DNA from: Aureimonas mangrovi
GTDB taxonomy: Bacteria; Pseudomonadota; Alphaproteobacteria; Rhizobiales; Rhizobiaceae
Length of the DNA: 64,000 bases
NCBI RefSeq assembly: GCF_014058705.1
Contig: NZ_CP059692.1
Span: 1,059,001-1,123,000, forward strand
Direction of reading: 5' to 3'
Shown here: piece by piece, positions 14,477 to 24,035 of the stretch
Layout: each line of letters opens with the position of its first letter
How positions within the stretch are numbered: the stretch's first letter is position 1
The notes under the pieces: model-generated
What the model was told of the DNA's origin: nothing
The model's database searches: none
The model's input: only the letters and a program-made list of their open reading frames with translations
Position numbers and translations under genes: made by a program

Positions 14477-15783
14477 GCCGCCTCGCTGCGACGGTCGAGC
14501 CGCACCCCGACCGAGCGGGCGTGGGCGCCAAGGCCCTCGGCCTCAGCGATCGTGATCGCGGCCGGGCCGAGCGCGGCCAGGCCCTCCGGCGTCAGCTTCA
14601 GGACCGAGGTGCGCTTGACGAAATCCAGCACCGAAAGCCCGGACGAGAAGCGCGCCGAGCGTGCGGTCGGCAGGACGTGGTTCGAGCCGCCGACATAGTC
14701 ACCGATCACCTCCGGCGTGTGGCGGCCGAGGAAGGCCGCGCCCGCGTCGCGAATGCGTGAAAAGAGCACCTCGGGCTCGTCCGTGGCGATCTCCAGATGT
14801 TCGGCCGCGATGCGGTCGGCGAGCGGCGGCGCCTGCTCTAGAAGGTTCTCGACAAGGACGATCGCGCCGAAGTCGCTCCAGCTCGCGCGGGCAGTCTCTT
14901 CGCGCGGCAGCGTACGAAGCTGGCGTTCGACGGCCTCCTCCACCGCATCCGCGAAGCCCGCATCGTCTGTGATGAGGATCGACTGCGCCGCCGCGTCGTG
15001 TTCGGCCTGGGCAAGGAGATCGGCTGCGATCCAGTCCGGGTCGTTGGCGCCGTCCGCGATGACCAGAACCTCGGACGGGCCTGCGATCATGTCGATGCCG
15101 ACCGTACCGAACACCTGGCGCTTGGCCGCCGCGACATAGGCGTTGCCGGGGCCGACGATTTTGGCGACGGGCGCGATGGTCTGTGTGCCGAAGGCGAGGG
15201 CGGCCACGGCCTGCGCCCCGCCGATACGCCAGATCTCATCGACGCCGGCGATCCGGGCCGCCGCCAGGACTAGCGGATTGAGCTTGCCCGCGCGGGCGGG
15301 TACGGCCATGGCGATGCGCGGCACGCCCGCGACCTTGGCCGGCACCGCGTTCATCAGGACGGAAGAGGGATAGCTCGCCGCGCCGCCGGGCACGTAGAGA
15401 CCGACCGCGCCGATCGCCGTCCAGCGGTGGCCGAGCTCGGCGCCGGCGCCGTCGTCGTAGCGCTCGTCCATCGGGCGCTGGCGCTCGTGGTGGCGCAGAA
15501 TGCGGTCGTGCGCGAACTGCAGGGCATCGCGGATTTCGGCGGGCGCTCCCTCGTAGGCGGCCTCGATAGCATCCTGCGGAACGCGCAGCGTCTCGGGCGT
15601 CAACTCCAGCGCGTCGAAGCGCGCGGTCAGCTCGACGAGCGCCGTGTCGCCTTCGGCTCGCACCTTCGCGACGATCGCACGCACGGCGTCGTCGACGTCT
15701 TGGGAGACTTCACGTTTGGCGGCGAGGAGGTCGCGAAAGCCGGCCTCGAAGCCTTCGTCCCTGATGTCGAGCCTGACGGGCAA
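14473..15783 (-). CDS. hisD: Histidinol dehydrogenase
   Basis: This gene encodes 436 residues. It oxidises L-histidinol to L-histidine with NAD and zinc, the last two steps of the pathway. Visible motifs are [17 protein letters not shown], the signature segment [18 protein letters not shown], and the C-terminal [18 protein letters not shown]. The start is TTG at 15783, preceded by AGAGGA; no ATG lies nearby. It is followed without a gap by UPF0262. Length is normal for the family. Confidence 0.97.
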   Translation of the reverse strand: MPVRLDIRDEGFEAGFRDLLAAKREVSQDVDDAVRAIVAKVRAEGDTALVELTARFDALELTPETLRVPQDAIEAAYEGAPAEIRDALQFAHDRILRHHERQRPMDERYDDGAGAELGHRWTAIGAVGLYVPGGAASYPSSVLMNAVPAKVAGVPRIAMAVPARAGKLNPLVLAAARIAGVDEIWRIGGAQAVAALAFGTQTIAPVAKIVGPGNAYVAAAKRQVFGTVGIDMIAGPSEVLVIADGANDPDWIAADLLAQAEHDAAAQSILITDDAGFADAVEEAVERQLRTLPREETARASWSDFGAIVLVENLLEQAPPLADRIAAEHLEIATDEPEVLFSRIRDAGAAFLGRHTPEVIGDYVGGSNHVLPTARSARFSSGLSVLDFVKRTSVLKLTPEGLAALGPAAITIAEAEGLGAHARSVGVRLDRRSEAA

Positions 15784-15817
15784 AATACGCTGTCCTCTTC
15801 CCCGCCACCGTGGCGTC

Positions 15818-16291
15818 TCACTCGATGAGGCCCGGCTCCTCCCGGTCGTGGTCCGGCCGGTTCTGCGTGCTCCAGGCGGCGCCGAGGTCGGTGAGCTGGG
15901 CCTCGATGCATTCCACGTCGAGCCTTATCGCGGAGCCCCCGGCAAAGACAAGCTCGACGGTGCCGGAGGGCGCCTCGTCCTCCGCGAAACGCAGGGCCAG
16001 AAGCGCCAAGACCTGGTCGGGGTCGCCGATGAGGACCCCCGTCTGGCGCACGGCGCGGACGCGATCGAAATGCAGGACGGCGCGGCGGCGCTCGTAGTCG
16101 CGCCTGCGCGTGAAGGCGAAGCGGCGCCCCTTGCCGGCTTCTTCCCAGGCGAAGCGATTCATCACCAGGACGAACCGGCCTTCGGCGGGAAGGAAGGAAA
16201 TCTCGGCCGTGCGCACCACCGCGTCCTGACAATGCGCCGAGACTATCGCCAGATCCTCTTCGTCTATCGCCAGAAGTCTCAATTCGCTCAT
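15818..16291 (-). CDS. DUF2948 family protein
   Basis: This gene encodes 157 residues beginning MSELRLLAIDEEDLAIVSAH, with FVLVMNRFAWE in the middle and VLALLALRF near residue 95. This is the DUF2948 family of alphaproteobacteria, normally adjacent to hisD. Function unknown; it is soluble, with no signal peptide. It is 34 bases upstream of the hisD start and probably in the same operon. Confidence 0.88.
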   Translation of the reverse strand: MSELRLLAIDEEDLAIVSAHCQDAVVRTAEISFLPAEGRFVLVMNRFAWEEAGKGRRFAFTRRRDYERRRAVLHFDRVRAVRQTGVLIGDPDQVLALLALRFAEDEAPSGTVELVFAGGSAIRLDVECIEAQLTDLGAAWSTQNRPDHDREEPGLIE

Positions 16292-16354
16292 CTCAGACCG
16301 CCTTCCGAATCGCCTCTGCCTACCTAGCGCATCGGCGCGAAAGGCGAGAGGGGC

Positions 16355-17662
16355 TTATGGGCCGGTGGCGCTCAGCCCGTGGCGCCCCTGCAGTCGCAGG
16401 CCCACGACCGCCATCCACAGGGTCACCCAGATCGGGTTGGCGCGCTCGAACAGGAAGCTTTCGAGGAAGGCGTTGAGAAGCCCGAAGGCGAGAATCATCA
16501 GGAAAAGGTCGGCGAGCCGACGGCTTTCGTCGTCGCGCCCGCTGCGCAGGAAGTCGGCGAAGGGAAGGACGACGAGGATCAGCACCACAAGGGCGAGGCC
16601 CGGCCAGCCCGTGGCGATGGCAATGTCGAGATAGCCGTTGTGCGCGTTCGTGGCTCCGCGCGGGTCCCAGGCAAGTTCGCGGCTCGCCTCCACCGAGGTG
16701 ACGAAGCCGTCGCGCCAGAAGGATTCAAAACCGAAGCCGGTCGACAGATGCCCGTCTGCGGCCGCAAGCGCGAAGCGCCACAGATCGGTGCGGCCGGTGA
16801 AGGTCGTGCCCGGCATGACGAGCTGCAGGAGGTCGTTGATGGCGGGGATCATCACCGAGCCCAGCGTGGCGAGCGCGGTCACGATCAGCGCCAGCGACAG
16901 GACGAGGACCGGGACGATCCGCCCGCCGATAAGGCGCCCGCCCATGACGAGGAGGACGACGGCCGGAAGCAGGGCGGCGGCCGTCTTCGAGCCCGTCTGG
17001 AGGACGAAGACCAGTGAGAGCGCGGCGAGCGCGCCACCGATGAGCCACTGGCGGGCGCGCATCAGGTAGATGCCGATGAAGAAGAAGGACGCCATCACCG
17101 CGCCGGCCACGTTCTTGTGGCTGTAGACGCCGCGCCACAGGCCGACATGCATGCCCTCCGGCCCGGCATCGGAGTGAATGGCGCCAGCAGGCATGAAGAC
17201 GATGCCGAAATAGGAAAGCGCCACCGCGATGCAGGCGGCCGCGCCCAGCGCGAAGCGGAAGGCGCGCACGTTCGGCGGCAGGCAGAGTGCGCCCGTGGCC
17301 GCGACCATCGCGAACAGCGTGAAGGCGAGAGCGCGTGCCGCATTGCCGGCGTCGAGCGACTGCGCCGTGGAGAAGAAGATCCACAGCAGCGTCACGATCC
17401 ACGCCGGGCGCAGGAGCGAAAGCGCCACCCGGCGCTCGGTGAAGGCCAAATGGCAGAGAAGCGCGATTCCAGCAAGGACGGTGTAGCCGAGCTGGTTGAC
17501 GAGGTTGCCCGCGTCGACGTTGCCCTCGAAGCTCGCCTGGAAGGGCGTCAGCGTGACGAAAAGAGCGGTGAGGACGAGGGTCGCAAGGACGGTGCGGACG
17601 AACGCGACGAATTCGGCGCGCGCGCCTGCGTCAATTGCCTTCGGGGCGGCGGTACTGCTCAT
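16355..17662 (-). CDS. O-antigen ligase/polymerase-like membrane protein (ExoQ type)
   Basis: This gene encodes 435 residues with about ten membrane segments and a large loop between about 290 and 345 that includes TNAHNGYLDIAIATGWPG, the Wzy_C pattern (H-N-x-Y-L). In rhizobial clusters such proteins (ExoQ) polymerise exopolysaccharide repeat units on the outer side of the inner membrane; WaaL ligases look similar. Context with flippase, glycosyltransferases and a Wzc-like protein favours polymerase. It overlaps the upstream glycosyltransferase gene by 32 bases. Confidence 0.82.
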   Translation of the reverse strand: MSSTAAPKAIDAGARAEFVAFVRTVLATLVLTALFVTLTPFQASFEGNVDAGNLVNQLGYTVLAGIALLCHLAFTERRVALSLLRPAWIVTLLWIFFSTAQSLDAGNAARALAFTLFAMVAATGALCLPPNVRAFRFALGAAACIAVALSYFGIVFMPAGAIHSDAGPEGMHVGLWRGVYSHKNVAGAVMASFFFIGIYLMRARQWLIGGALAALSLVFVLQTGSKTAAALLPAVVLLVMGGRLIGGRIVPVLVLSLALIVTALATLGSVMIPAINDLLQLVMPGTTFTGRTDLWRFALAAADGHLSTGFGFESFWRDGFVTSVEASRELAWDPRGATNAHNGYLDIAIATGWPGLALVVLILVVLPFADFLRSGRDDESRRLADLFLMILAFGLLNAFLESFLFERANPIWVTLWMAVVGLRLQGRHGLSATGP

Positions 17663-18611
17663 TGGCGCCTCCGAGATGGCCCTGGAGCCGGCCGAGCGCG
17701 ACCTGCACCGGATAAAGGCCGATCACCGCCGAGCGCGAGCGGGCGGCGAGCGCGGCGCCCCGCAGCGGCGAAGCCGCGAGAAGCGCGACGCTCTTGGCCA
17801 GCGATTTCACCCGGCCCGCCGCAGTCGTGGCGCGGCGTTGCTCGATGATCGTGGAGATCGCGCCGTTGCGCAAGGCGCGTGCGTTGACCCACGAAAATTC
17901 CGTGCGCCGTGCAGGCGTCGTCTCGTCGACGCGCGCCTCGGCACACCAGCCGAAACGGAAGCCCCGCAACCGGCAGCGCGAATAGAAGTCGCTGTCGCCG
18001 CCGCCGAGGAAGTTGAACATCGGATCCAGGAACGGGAAGGGCATCGCCTCCAGCACGTCGCGCCGGATCGCGACGTTGCCGGACGAGTAGAGGATCGGCA
18101 CGCGACCCGTCTCGGCGTAATGTGGGGTGAAGACCGGATGGCGGCGGTAGTGCTCGCCGTTCTCGCCCTCGAACACCGGCACCTGCGGGCCGCCGACGAG
18201 ATCGGCGGGCAGGACCTCGGCGGTGTCGACCAGAGCCTGCGCCCAGCCGGGCGCGGCGAGTTCGTCGTCGTCGATGACGATGATGAAGCGTGCGTTCGGA
18301 AACTCGGCGAGCGCGCTGCGCCAGCCGGAATTGTAGGCGTTGCAATTGCCCCGCTCGGGCACGACGAGGATGTGCCCGGCGATCTCGCCCGTCTCGAAGA
18401 GAGACCGCGCGGCCTCCAGCCCCTCGCGTCGCTCCGCGTCGTTCTCCATCACCAGGACGGCCATCGGCCCTCTCATGGCCTGCGTCTTCACGGAGGCAAG
18501 GGTTCGCAGGAGATGCTCGGGGCGGCGAAAGGTCGGCAGCGTGACGACGTACTCGATCCCCCGCCGGTCGAGGCCGGGCGAGCTCGCTTCGATGGTGTCG
18601 GCTGCGATCAT
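17631..18611 (-). CDS. Family 2 glycosyltransferase (ExoM-like)
   Basis: This gene encodes 326 residues from ATG 18611 (GGAG upstream); a TTG at 18632 would add seven residues. It is a GT-A fold: VVTLPTFRRPEHL at the N-terminus, IVIDDDELAAPGW as the metal-binding DxD region, and GGGDSDFYSRC as the likely catalytic segment. A weakly hydrophobic patch near 285-300 may associate with the membrane. It probably adds a sugar to the undecaprenyl-linked repeat unit. Donor sugar unknown. It overlaps the polymerase gene and runs in the same operon. Confidence 0.85.
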   Translation of the reverse strand: MIAADTIEASSPGLDRRGIEYVVTLPTFRRPEHLLRTLASVKTQAMRGPMAVLVMENDAERREGLEAARSLFETGEIAGHILVVPERGNCNAYNSGWRSALAEFPNARFIIVIDDDELAAPGWAQALVDTAEVLPADLVGGPQVPVFEGENGEHYRRHPVFTPHYAETGRVPILYSSGNVAIRRDVLEAMPFPFLDPMFNFLGGGDSDFYSRCRLRGFRFGWCAEARVDETTPARRTEFSWVNARALRNGAISTIIEQRRATTAAGRVKSLAKSVALLAASPLRGAALAARSRSAVIGLYPVQVALGRLQGHLGGANEQYRRPEGN

Positions 18612-18767
18612 AGCGTCGATCTCCGCGGTCAACGCTCCATATGCAGGCTTTACGCCGAAGGGAAGCTGAAGGTTGGTGGCATTCGCGCCGGTTCTTCAAG
18701 AAAACGTAAAAGCTGAACGGGCAGGATCAGCGGATCGGTCACGGGATCGGCCATCGGATCGGATCGC

Positions 18768-20672
18768 ATGCACTGCCTTTTCGTCACTTCGCTCCTGCCG
18801 GAGCCCGAGCCGAAGACCGGCTTCGAGATCGCCAATCGCGCGATCGTGGCGGCGTATCGCGAAGCGGGGGCACGGCTGACGCTGGCGGGCTTTCGCAGGC
18901 CGGGGGGCGCGACGCTCGGCGCAGACGAAATCCTCCTCAGCGAGATGGAGATCGAGAACGCCGCCGTCGGTCGCGCGCAAAAGGGCGCCTGGGTTGGGAA
19001 GGCGATCGCGAGCGGCCTGCCGGTCTCGGTCGCCAAGCTGCGTGTTCTGACCGATGCGGATCTACGCGAGCAGCTTCTGGCCGCGGGGCCTTTCGACGCG
19101 GTGATCGTCAATGGCGTCCATATCGCCGGGGCGTATCCCTCTCTTCTCGACATCGCGCCGGTGATCTTCGTCGCCCACAATGTCGAGTATCTTTCCGCGC
19201 GGCAGAACGCGGCGGCGGCCGGCAATGCCGGGGCGAAAGCGCTGTTCCGGCGCGAGGCGAAGCTTCTGGAGCGCATCGAGCGCCGCGTCTGCGCGCGGGC
19301 CCGCGTCGTCCACACCCTCGCGCTCGACGACGCAGCACCCCTCGGGCTGGCCGGCGATCGGCGCGTCGTCCCCCTGTCCCTGTGGATCGGGCGCGAGCCG
19401 AAGGCCGACGATGGCCGGCGCGATCACGACGTCGGGCTCATCGGCACGTGGAGCTGGGCGCCGAACCGGGCCGGGCTCGACTGGTTCCTCAAGGATGTCG
19501 TGCCGCTCCTGCCGGCGGATATCAGCGTGGCGATCGCCGGCAGCATCGGAGGGCAGCCGCCTGCGGTTCGGTCCAACGTCACCTTCGCCGGCCGCGTGCC
19601 GGACGCGCAGGCCTTCGTGCAGGCCAGCCGGGTGATGGCGCTCGCCACCACCGGCGGCACGGGTGTGCAGCTCAAGACGATCGAGACCTTGGAAGAAGGC
19701 CTGGCGGCTGTCGCAACGCCCGCCGCGCTGCGCGGCATCGGCGGCGACCTGCCGGGCAACGTCCAGCGCGCGGGGGACGCGAAGCCGTTCGCGCACGCCC
19801 TTGCCGAACTCGTCACGGCCGAGCGTGCCGGCCGCCTGCCGCGACAGGACGGAAGCGCATTTCGAAACGCCCAGCGCGAGGCGAGCGTTACGGCCGCCCG
19901 CAAGGGGCTCGATCTCGTGGGGCGGGAGGCTGCACCTCGCACCATGCGCATCGGCCCGCTCGACGTTCTGGCGGTCTCGCGCGAGGCGGCCGTGGCGCTC
20001 TGCGTCGAGGCGCTCGAAGGACCGGGCCTGACGCGTCTCGCCTTCGCCAACGCCCATTGCGTGAACATTGCCCATTCCGATCCGGCCTATCGGGCGGCGA
20101 TGCAGACCTTCGCGATCCTGCCGGATGGCGTCGGCCTCGACATCGCGGGCCGGCTCGTCTACGGCGAGCGTTTCCCGGCCAATCTCAACGGCACCGACTT
20201 CGTGCCGCATCTCCTGAATGTCATCGAGCGACCCTTGCGCGTCGCGCTGATCGGCGGGGCGCCCGGCGTGCCGCAGGATGCTGCGGATGCCTTCTCGCGC
20301 CTCGCGCCTCGCCACGCGTACCTGCCCGTTTCGGACGGCTTCTTCGCGCCAGGCGATGAGCCGAGCGTGCTCTCCGCCCTGCGCGAGACGCAGGCCGACA
20401 TCGTGCTGGTGGCGATGGGAGTGCCGGCGCAGGAGCGCTTCATTGCCGAAAAGCTCGCCGACGGCGACGCGCGTCTCGCGATCGGCGTCGGGGCGCTGTT
20501 CGATTTCGTCGCCGGGCGCGTGCCGCGAGCGCCCGAAGCCTGGCGTCGCGCCCGGCTGGAATGGGCCTATCGCCTCTCGCGCGAGCCGCGCCGGCTGGCG
20601 AGGCGCTATCTCCTCGGCAATCCCGTCTTCATCGCGCACGCGCTGCGCCAACGCCGCGAAAGGAACCGATGA
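18768..20672 (+). CDS. Fused glycosyltransferase: GT4 domain plus WecG/TagA/CpsF (GT26) domain
   Basis: This gene encodes 634 residues. Residues 1 to about 385 form a GT-B glycosyltransferase (VIFVAHNVEYLS, then GTWSWAPNRAGLDWFL and VMALATTGGTGVQLKTIE). From about residue 393 the sequence is a full WecG/TagA/CpsF transferase (ILPDGVGLDIAGRLV, NGTDF, VAMGVPAQERFIAEKL, GVGALFDFVAG). The joint is clean, with no frameshift. The two domains would add successive sugars to a lipid carrier. The start is ATG 18768; short GGATCGG repeats precede it. Its stop overlaps the next gene (ATGA). Confidence 0.88.
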   Translation: MHCLFVTSLLPEPEPKTGFEIANRAIVAAYREAGARLTLAGFRRPGGATLGADEILLSEMEIENAAVGRAQKGAWVGKAIASGLPVSVAKLRVLTDADLREQLLAAGPFDAVIVNGVHIAGAYPSLLDIAPVIFVAHNVEYLSARQNAAAAGNAGAKALFRREAKLLERIERRVCARARVVHTLALDDAAPLGLAGDRRVVPLSLWIGREPKADDGRRDHDVGLIGTWSWAPNRAGLDWFLKDVVPLLPADISVAIAGSIGGQPPAVRSNVTFAGRVPDAQAFVQASRVMALATTGGTGVQLKTIETLEEGLAAVATPAALRGIGGDLPGNVQRAGDAKPFAHALAELVTAERAGRLPRQDGSAFRNAQREASVTAARKGLDLVGREAAPRTMRIGPLDVLAVSREAAVALCVEALEGPGLTRLAFANAHCVNIAHSDPAYRAAMQTFAILPDGVGLDIAGRLVYGERFPANLNGTDFVPHLLNVIERPLRVALIGGAPGVPQDAADAFSRLAPRHAYLPVSDGFFAPGDEPSVLSALRETQADIVLVAMGVPAQERFIAEKLADGDARLAIGVGALFDFVAGRVPRAPEAWRRARLEWAYRLSREPRRLARRYLLGNPVFIAHALRQRRERNR

Positions 20673-21559
20673 GCCAGGCCGATCCGACCGTCGCCATCGT
20701 GACCGCGAGCTACAAGGGCGACTTCGAGCGCTGCCGGCTCCTGTGCGAGTCGATCGACCGTCATGTCACGGGCTTCACGCGCCACTACCTCCTCGTCGAG
20801 GAGGCCGATCGCGAGCTTTTCAGGGTACTGCAGGGCGAAAAACGCAAGGTCGTCGGCGAGCGCGAGCTGCTGCCGTCATGGCTGCGAGCGGTGCCGGACC
20901 CGACGAACCTCAAGCGGCGTCTCTGGATCCACCCGTTCGGCCTCCCTTTGCGCGGCTGGCACGCACAGCAGCTCCGGCGGATCGCTTTCGGCCTGCAGAT
21001 GCCCGAGGACGCCATGCTCTCCTCGGATTCCGATGTCGTCTTCCTGCGCTCCTTCGATGTGCGGTCGTTGATTGAGGACGGTCGCACACGTTATCAGCGT
21101 GTCGAGGACGGTCTCGACGAGATCATCCCGGAACTTCTGGACGATCACCTCTCCTGGTCACGCGCCGCCGGGCGCCTCCTCGGCATCGCGTCGCCGGCTG
21201 AGACGCGCACCGCCTACATCTCGCCGCTGGTGCCGTGGCGCGGCGCCTCCGTGAAGGCGATGGGCCGGCGCATCGAAGCGGCGACGGGCCGCTCCGCTCT
21301 TCGGGCCCTCGTGGCCACGCGTGCGCTTTCGGAATGTACGATTTACGGCCGCTTCGTCGACGAGGTGGAGGGCCAGCCGGACGTCCATGCCGTCACGCCC
21401 GAGCCGCTCATCGATGTCTACTGGGCGGGCGAGGCGATGGGCCGCGCGGAGGTGGAAACCTTCATCGAAAGGCTCGCGCCGGGGCGCGTCGGCATCGGCG
21501 TGCAATCCTTCACCGCCACCGACCCGGATCTCATCCGGGCAGCTGCCGGCTTCGCCTGA
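20669..21559 (+). CDS. DUF6492-like putative glycosyltransferase
   Basis: This gene encodes 296 residues beginning MSQADPTVAIVTASYKGDFE, with LSSDSDVVFLRSF (an SDSD resembling a DxD metal site) near residue 120. The pattern matches a family often listed as DUF6492 in rhizobial polysaccharide clusters and looks like a GT-A fold. The start ATG 20669 overlaps the stop of the fused transferase gene (ATGA), implying coupled translation. The end overlaps the convergent flippase gene by 29 bases. Enzymatic activity is inferred only. Confidence 0.65.
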   Translation: MSQADPTVAIVTASYKGDFERCRLLCESIDRHVTGFTRHYLLVEEADRELFRVLQGEKRKVVGERELLPSWLRAVPDPTNLKRRLWIHPFGLPLRGWHAQQLRRIAFGLQMPEDAMLSSDSDVVFLRSFDVRSLIEDGRTRYQRVEDGLDEIIPELLDDHLSWSRAAGRLLGIASPAETRTAYISPLVPWRGASVKAMGRRIEAATGRSALRALVATRALSECTIYGRFVDEVEGQPDVHAVTPEPLIDVYWAGEAMGRAEVETFIERLAPGRVGIGVQSFTATDPDLIRAAAGFA

Positions 21560-22832
21560 AGCGCGGCGCGGCGAGGGGGCGTCCGTCGAGGGCGATGTAG
21601 GTCGTCGTCATCGAGGCGAGCCACAAGACGGCGAAAACGCCGTTCAACCCAACGACCCAGTGGCTGGCGCCGAAATCGTTGGTCAGGAGCAGCGACAGGA
21701 AACCCGCCTTCATCACACCGAGCATGAGCAGGATGAGCACCCGCACCCCGGTGCGTCCGCGCGCGTACAGAAGATCGCTCTGATACTCGATCACATTGCG
21801 GAACGCCGGAACCAGAAGCGCCAGCAGAACGAGGGGCGCGATATCGGCGACGTTGCGTCCAAGCGCGGTGGGGAAGAAGTGCAGGACCGTTCCAAGGAAG
21901 CCGAGCCCGCCGATCGAGACGGCTGCGATCGCCGCCTCCAGACCCCAGCGCTTCTTCCAGGATGACAGCCAGCCTGGCTTGCGCATCAGGCGCTGGACGA
22001 CCATCGTGTTGAAGGAGCGCACGGGCAAGGCGGTGAGGTCTACGAGCCGCATCAGGATGGCGTAGAGGCCCGCCGTCTGCGCGCCGGCGAGCGCCAGCAC
22101 GAGAAGCTTGTCCAGATCCGACTGGACGTAGAACGAAACCTCCGCCGCCGCGACCGTGACGGAATCGCGCCAGCGCGCGAGGTAGACACGCGGCACGAAG
22201 CGCAGCCGCACGCGTGGATAGAAGAGGGCGATGGCGAGCACCGTCGCGACGGCATTGGCCGCGAGATAGACGAGCGACCAGGTGAGCAGCGAGCCGTCCG
22301 AGGAGAGTGCGAAGCCGAAGGCGGCAAGCGCACGCACCGCCGAGCCGAGGATCACCGTGACGGCGCCGCGCCCGAAGCGGTGAAGCCCGTTGTTGACGAT
22401 GCACACGACCTCGAGCGCGCGCCACAGCGCCACCTCGGCGACGATGATCGCGGCGAAGGCGACAGGGGCCATCTGCCCCTCGAAGAAGAGGAGGAAGAGA
22501 ACGAGTGCAACGAGGGCGACGAACGGGAGCGATGCCGCAAAGGCGGCCAGGAGCCCGGCGGTGTAGGTGCCGACGAGATGCGGCTTGCGCGTCGAGATGC
22601 GATAGAGCGGCGAGACGAAGCCGAAGGCGCCGATACGAGAAAGTGTGATGCCGACCGCCGAGGCGGTGGCGAAGAGGCCGAAGTCGCCGACGCTCAACGT
22701 ATTGGCGACGCTGATGAAATAGACGAGCGAGATGACGAGGCGTCCGACAGAGCCGCCCAGCAGTTGCGCGTAACCCGTTACCGTTGCGCGATCGACCTTG
22801 AGACCGCTCTGCAAAATCGCGTTAACTCGCAT
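21531..22832 (-). CDS. Polysaccharide flippase (Wzx/ExoT-like, MOP superfamily)
   Basis: This gene encodes 433 residues from ATG 22832; an upstream start at 22892 would overlap the divergent GH10 gene and is less likely. About twelve hydrophobic segments are spread through the protein, with a Wzx-type N-terminal half (GYAQLLGGSVGRLVISLVYF, then LSVGDFGLFATASAVG). Such proteins flip undecaprenyl-linked repeat units across the inner membrane. Convergent with, and overlapping, the DUF6492-like gene. With the ExoQ-like polymerase and the Wzc-like protein it completes a Wzx/Wzy-type assembly set. Confidence 0.85.
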   Translation of the reverse strand: MRVNAILQSGLKVDRATVTGYAQLLGGSVGRLVISLVYFISVANTLSVGDFGLFATASAVGITLSRIGAFGFVSPLYRISTRKPHLVGTYTAGLLAAFAASLPFVALVALVLFLLFFEGQMAPVAFAAIIVAEVALWRALEVVCIVNNGLHRFGRGAVTVILGSAVRALAAFGFALSSDGSLLTWSLVYLAANAVATVLAIALFYPRVRLRFVPRVYLARWRDSVTVAAAEVSFYVQSDLDKLLVLALAGAQTAGLYAILMRLVDLTALPVRSFNTMVVQRLMRKPGWLSSWKKRWGLEAAIAAVSIGGLGFLGTVLHFFPTALGRNVADIAPLVLLALLVPAFRNVIEYQSDLLYARGRTGVRVLILLMLGVMKAGFLSLLLTNDFGASHWVVGLNGVFAVLWLASMTTTYIALDGRPLAAPRFRRSRQLPG

Positions 22833-22861
22833 TCCCGCCCGCTCTCGAAGGGTCTCTTGCC

Positions 22862-23995
22862 ATGCCTGATACACATGATTCCGCCGCCGCACACGGCGCG
22901 AGCGAGGGAGACCGGCATGGTATCCATGCCACGCTCAACTTAACGCGCCGTTCCTTCATGGCGACAGGCGCGGGTGCGGCGATCGCCGCGACAGCACGCA
23001 TTCCTCCCGCCCGCGCCGCGCCGACCGGCATCCCCTTCGGGGGCGCGATCCAGTTCGAGTATTTCGACGATCGGCCCTACCGGCAGGCGTTTCTCGATCA
23101 TTGCGACATCGTGATGCCGATGAACGAGCTGAAGTTCGGGCTTCTCCAGCGGGAGCGCGGGCAGTTCGACTTTTCCCGTTCCGACACTCTCGTCGACTTC
23201 GCACGCGACAACGGCAAGGCCTCGCGGGGGCATGCGTTCCTCTGGCACTCGACCAATCCGCCCTGGGTGGACGCCCTGAACGACGAGCGCGATACAGAAA
23301 GCGTCGTGATCGACCATATAGAGCGCGTGGCCGATCACTATCGTGGACGGCTCGCGAGCTGGGACGTGGTCAACGAGGTGATCGCCCATGAGCCACGCGA
23401 GGCGGGTGGCCCGCTGCGCGACACGATCTGGCGGCGCAATCTCGGGCCCCGCTACATCCCGCTCGCCTTCGAGACGGCGGCGCGCGCCGACCCGGACGCG
23501 CTCCTCGTCATCAACGACTACGACCTCGAATTCGCCGGCGACCGCTACGATGCGAGGCGCGCGGTGATGCTCGACCTCGTGCGACAGCTTCAGGACGGCG
23601 GGCTGCACGTCGATGCGGTCGGCTGCCAGGCCCATCTCTACGCGCACTTCAAGGTGGACGTGGACGCGCTCGCCCGTTTCAAGGAGGAGCTGGAGGGTAT
23701 GGGGGTCGCGTTCATCGTCACCGAACTCGACGTCATCGACTTCCAGATTCGCGGCGGCGTGGAGGAGCAGGACGCGGCAGCGACGGTCGTCGTCTCCGAT
23801 CTTCTCGACGGCGTGCTTTCGGGCCGCCCGCCGCTCGCGGTCGTCGCGTGGGGCATCACCGACCGTTACTCCTGGGTGGACGACGCCATGCCGCATGAGG
23901 ACGGCAAACCCTCGCGGCCGCTCCCGCTCGACGTGGATTTGCGGCCGAAGCCTTGGTACGATGCTATGAAGGCGCGCCTCCTCGCCGCCTCGTGA
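22862..23995 (+). CDS. Tat-exported glycoside hydrolase family 10 (endo-beta-1,4-xylanase-like)
   Basis: This gene encodes 377 residues. The N-terminus carries a twin-arginine signal (TRRSFMATGAGAA, Arg29-Arg30), so export is folded, via Tat. The catalytic pair is intact: acid/base Glu172 in WDVVNE and nucleophile Glu289 in FIVTELD. GH10 enzymes cleave beta-1,4-xylan-type bonds. Inside an exopolysaccharide cluster a role in trimming or releasing the polymer is more likely than plant xylan use, though that is inference. It is divergent from the flippase gene, 29 bases apart. Confidence 0.92.
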   Translation: MPDTHDSAAAHGASEGDRHGIHATLNLTRRSFMATGAGAAIAATARIPPARAAPTGIPFGGAIQFEYFDDRPYRQAFLDHCDIVMPMNELKFGLLQRERGQFDFSRSDTLVDFARDNGKASRGHAFLWHSTNPPWVDALNDERDTESVVIDHIERVADHYRGRLASWDVVNEVIAHEPREAGGPLRDTIWRRNLGPRYIPLAFETAARADPDALLVINDYDLEFAGDRYDARRAVMLDLVRQLQDGGLHVDAVGCQAHLYAHFKVDVDALARFKEELEGMGVAFIVTELDVIDFQIRGGVEEQDAAATVVVSDLLDGVLSGRPPLAVVAWGITDRYSWVDDAMPHEDGKPSRPLPLDVDLRPKPWYDAMKARLLAAS

Positions 23996-24035
23996 GCGGA
24001 CAAGCTTCGGTAGAGAGGTTAACGGTTTCTTTGCC

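Noticed and set aside
19062-20651. A 529-residue minus-strand ORF opposite the fused glycosyltransferase
   Set aside because: It is an antisense shadow; all recognisable motifs are on the plus strand.
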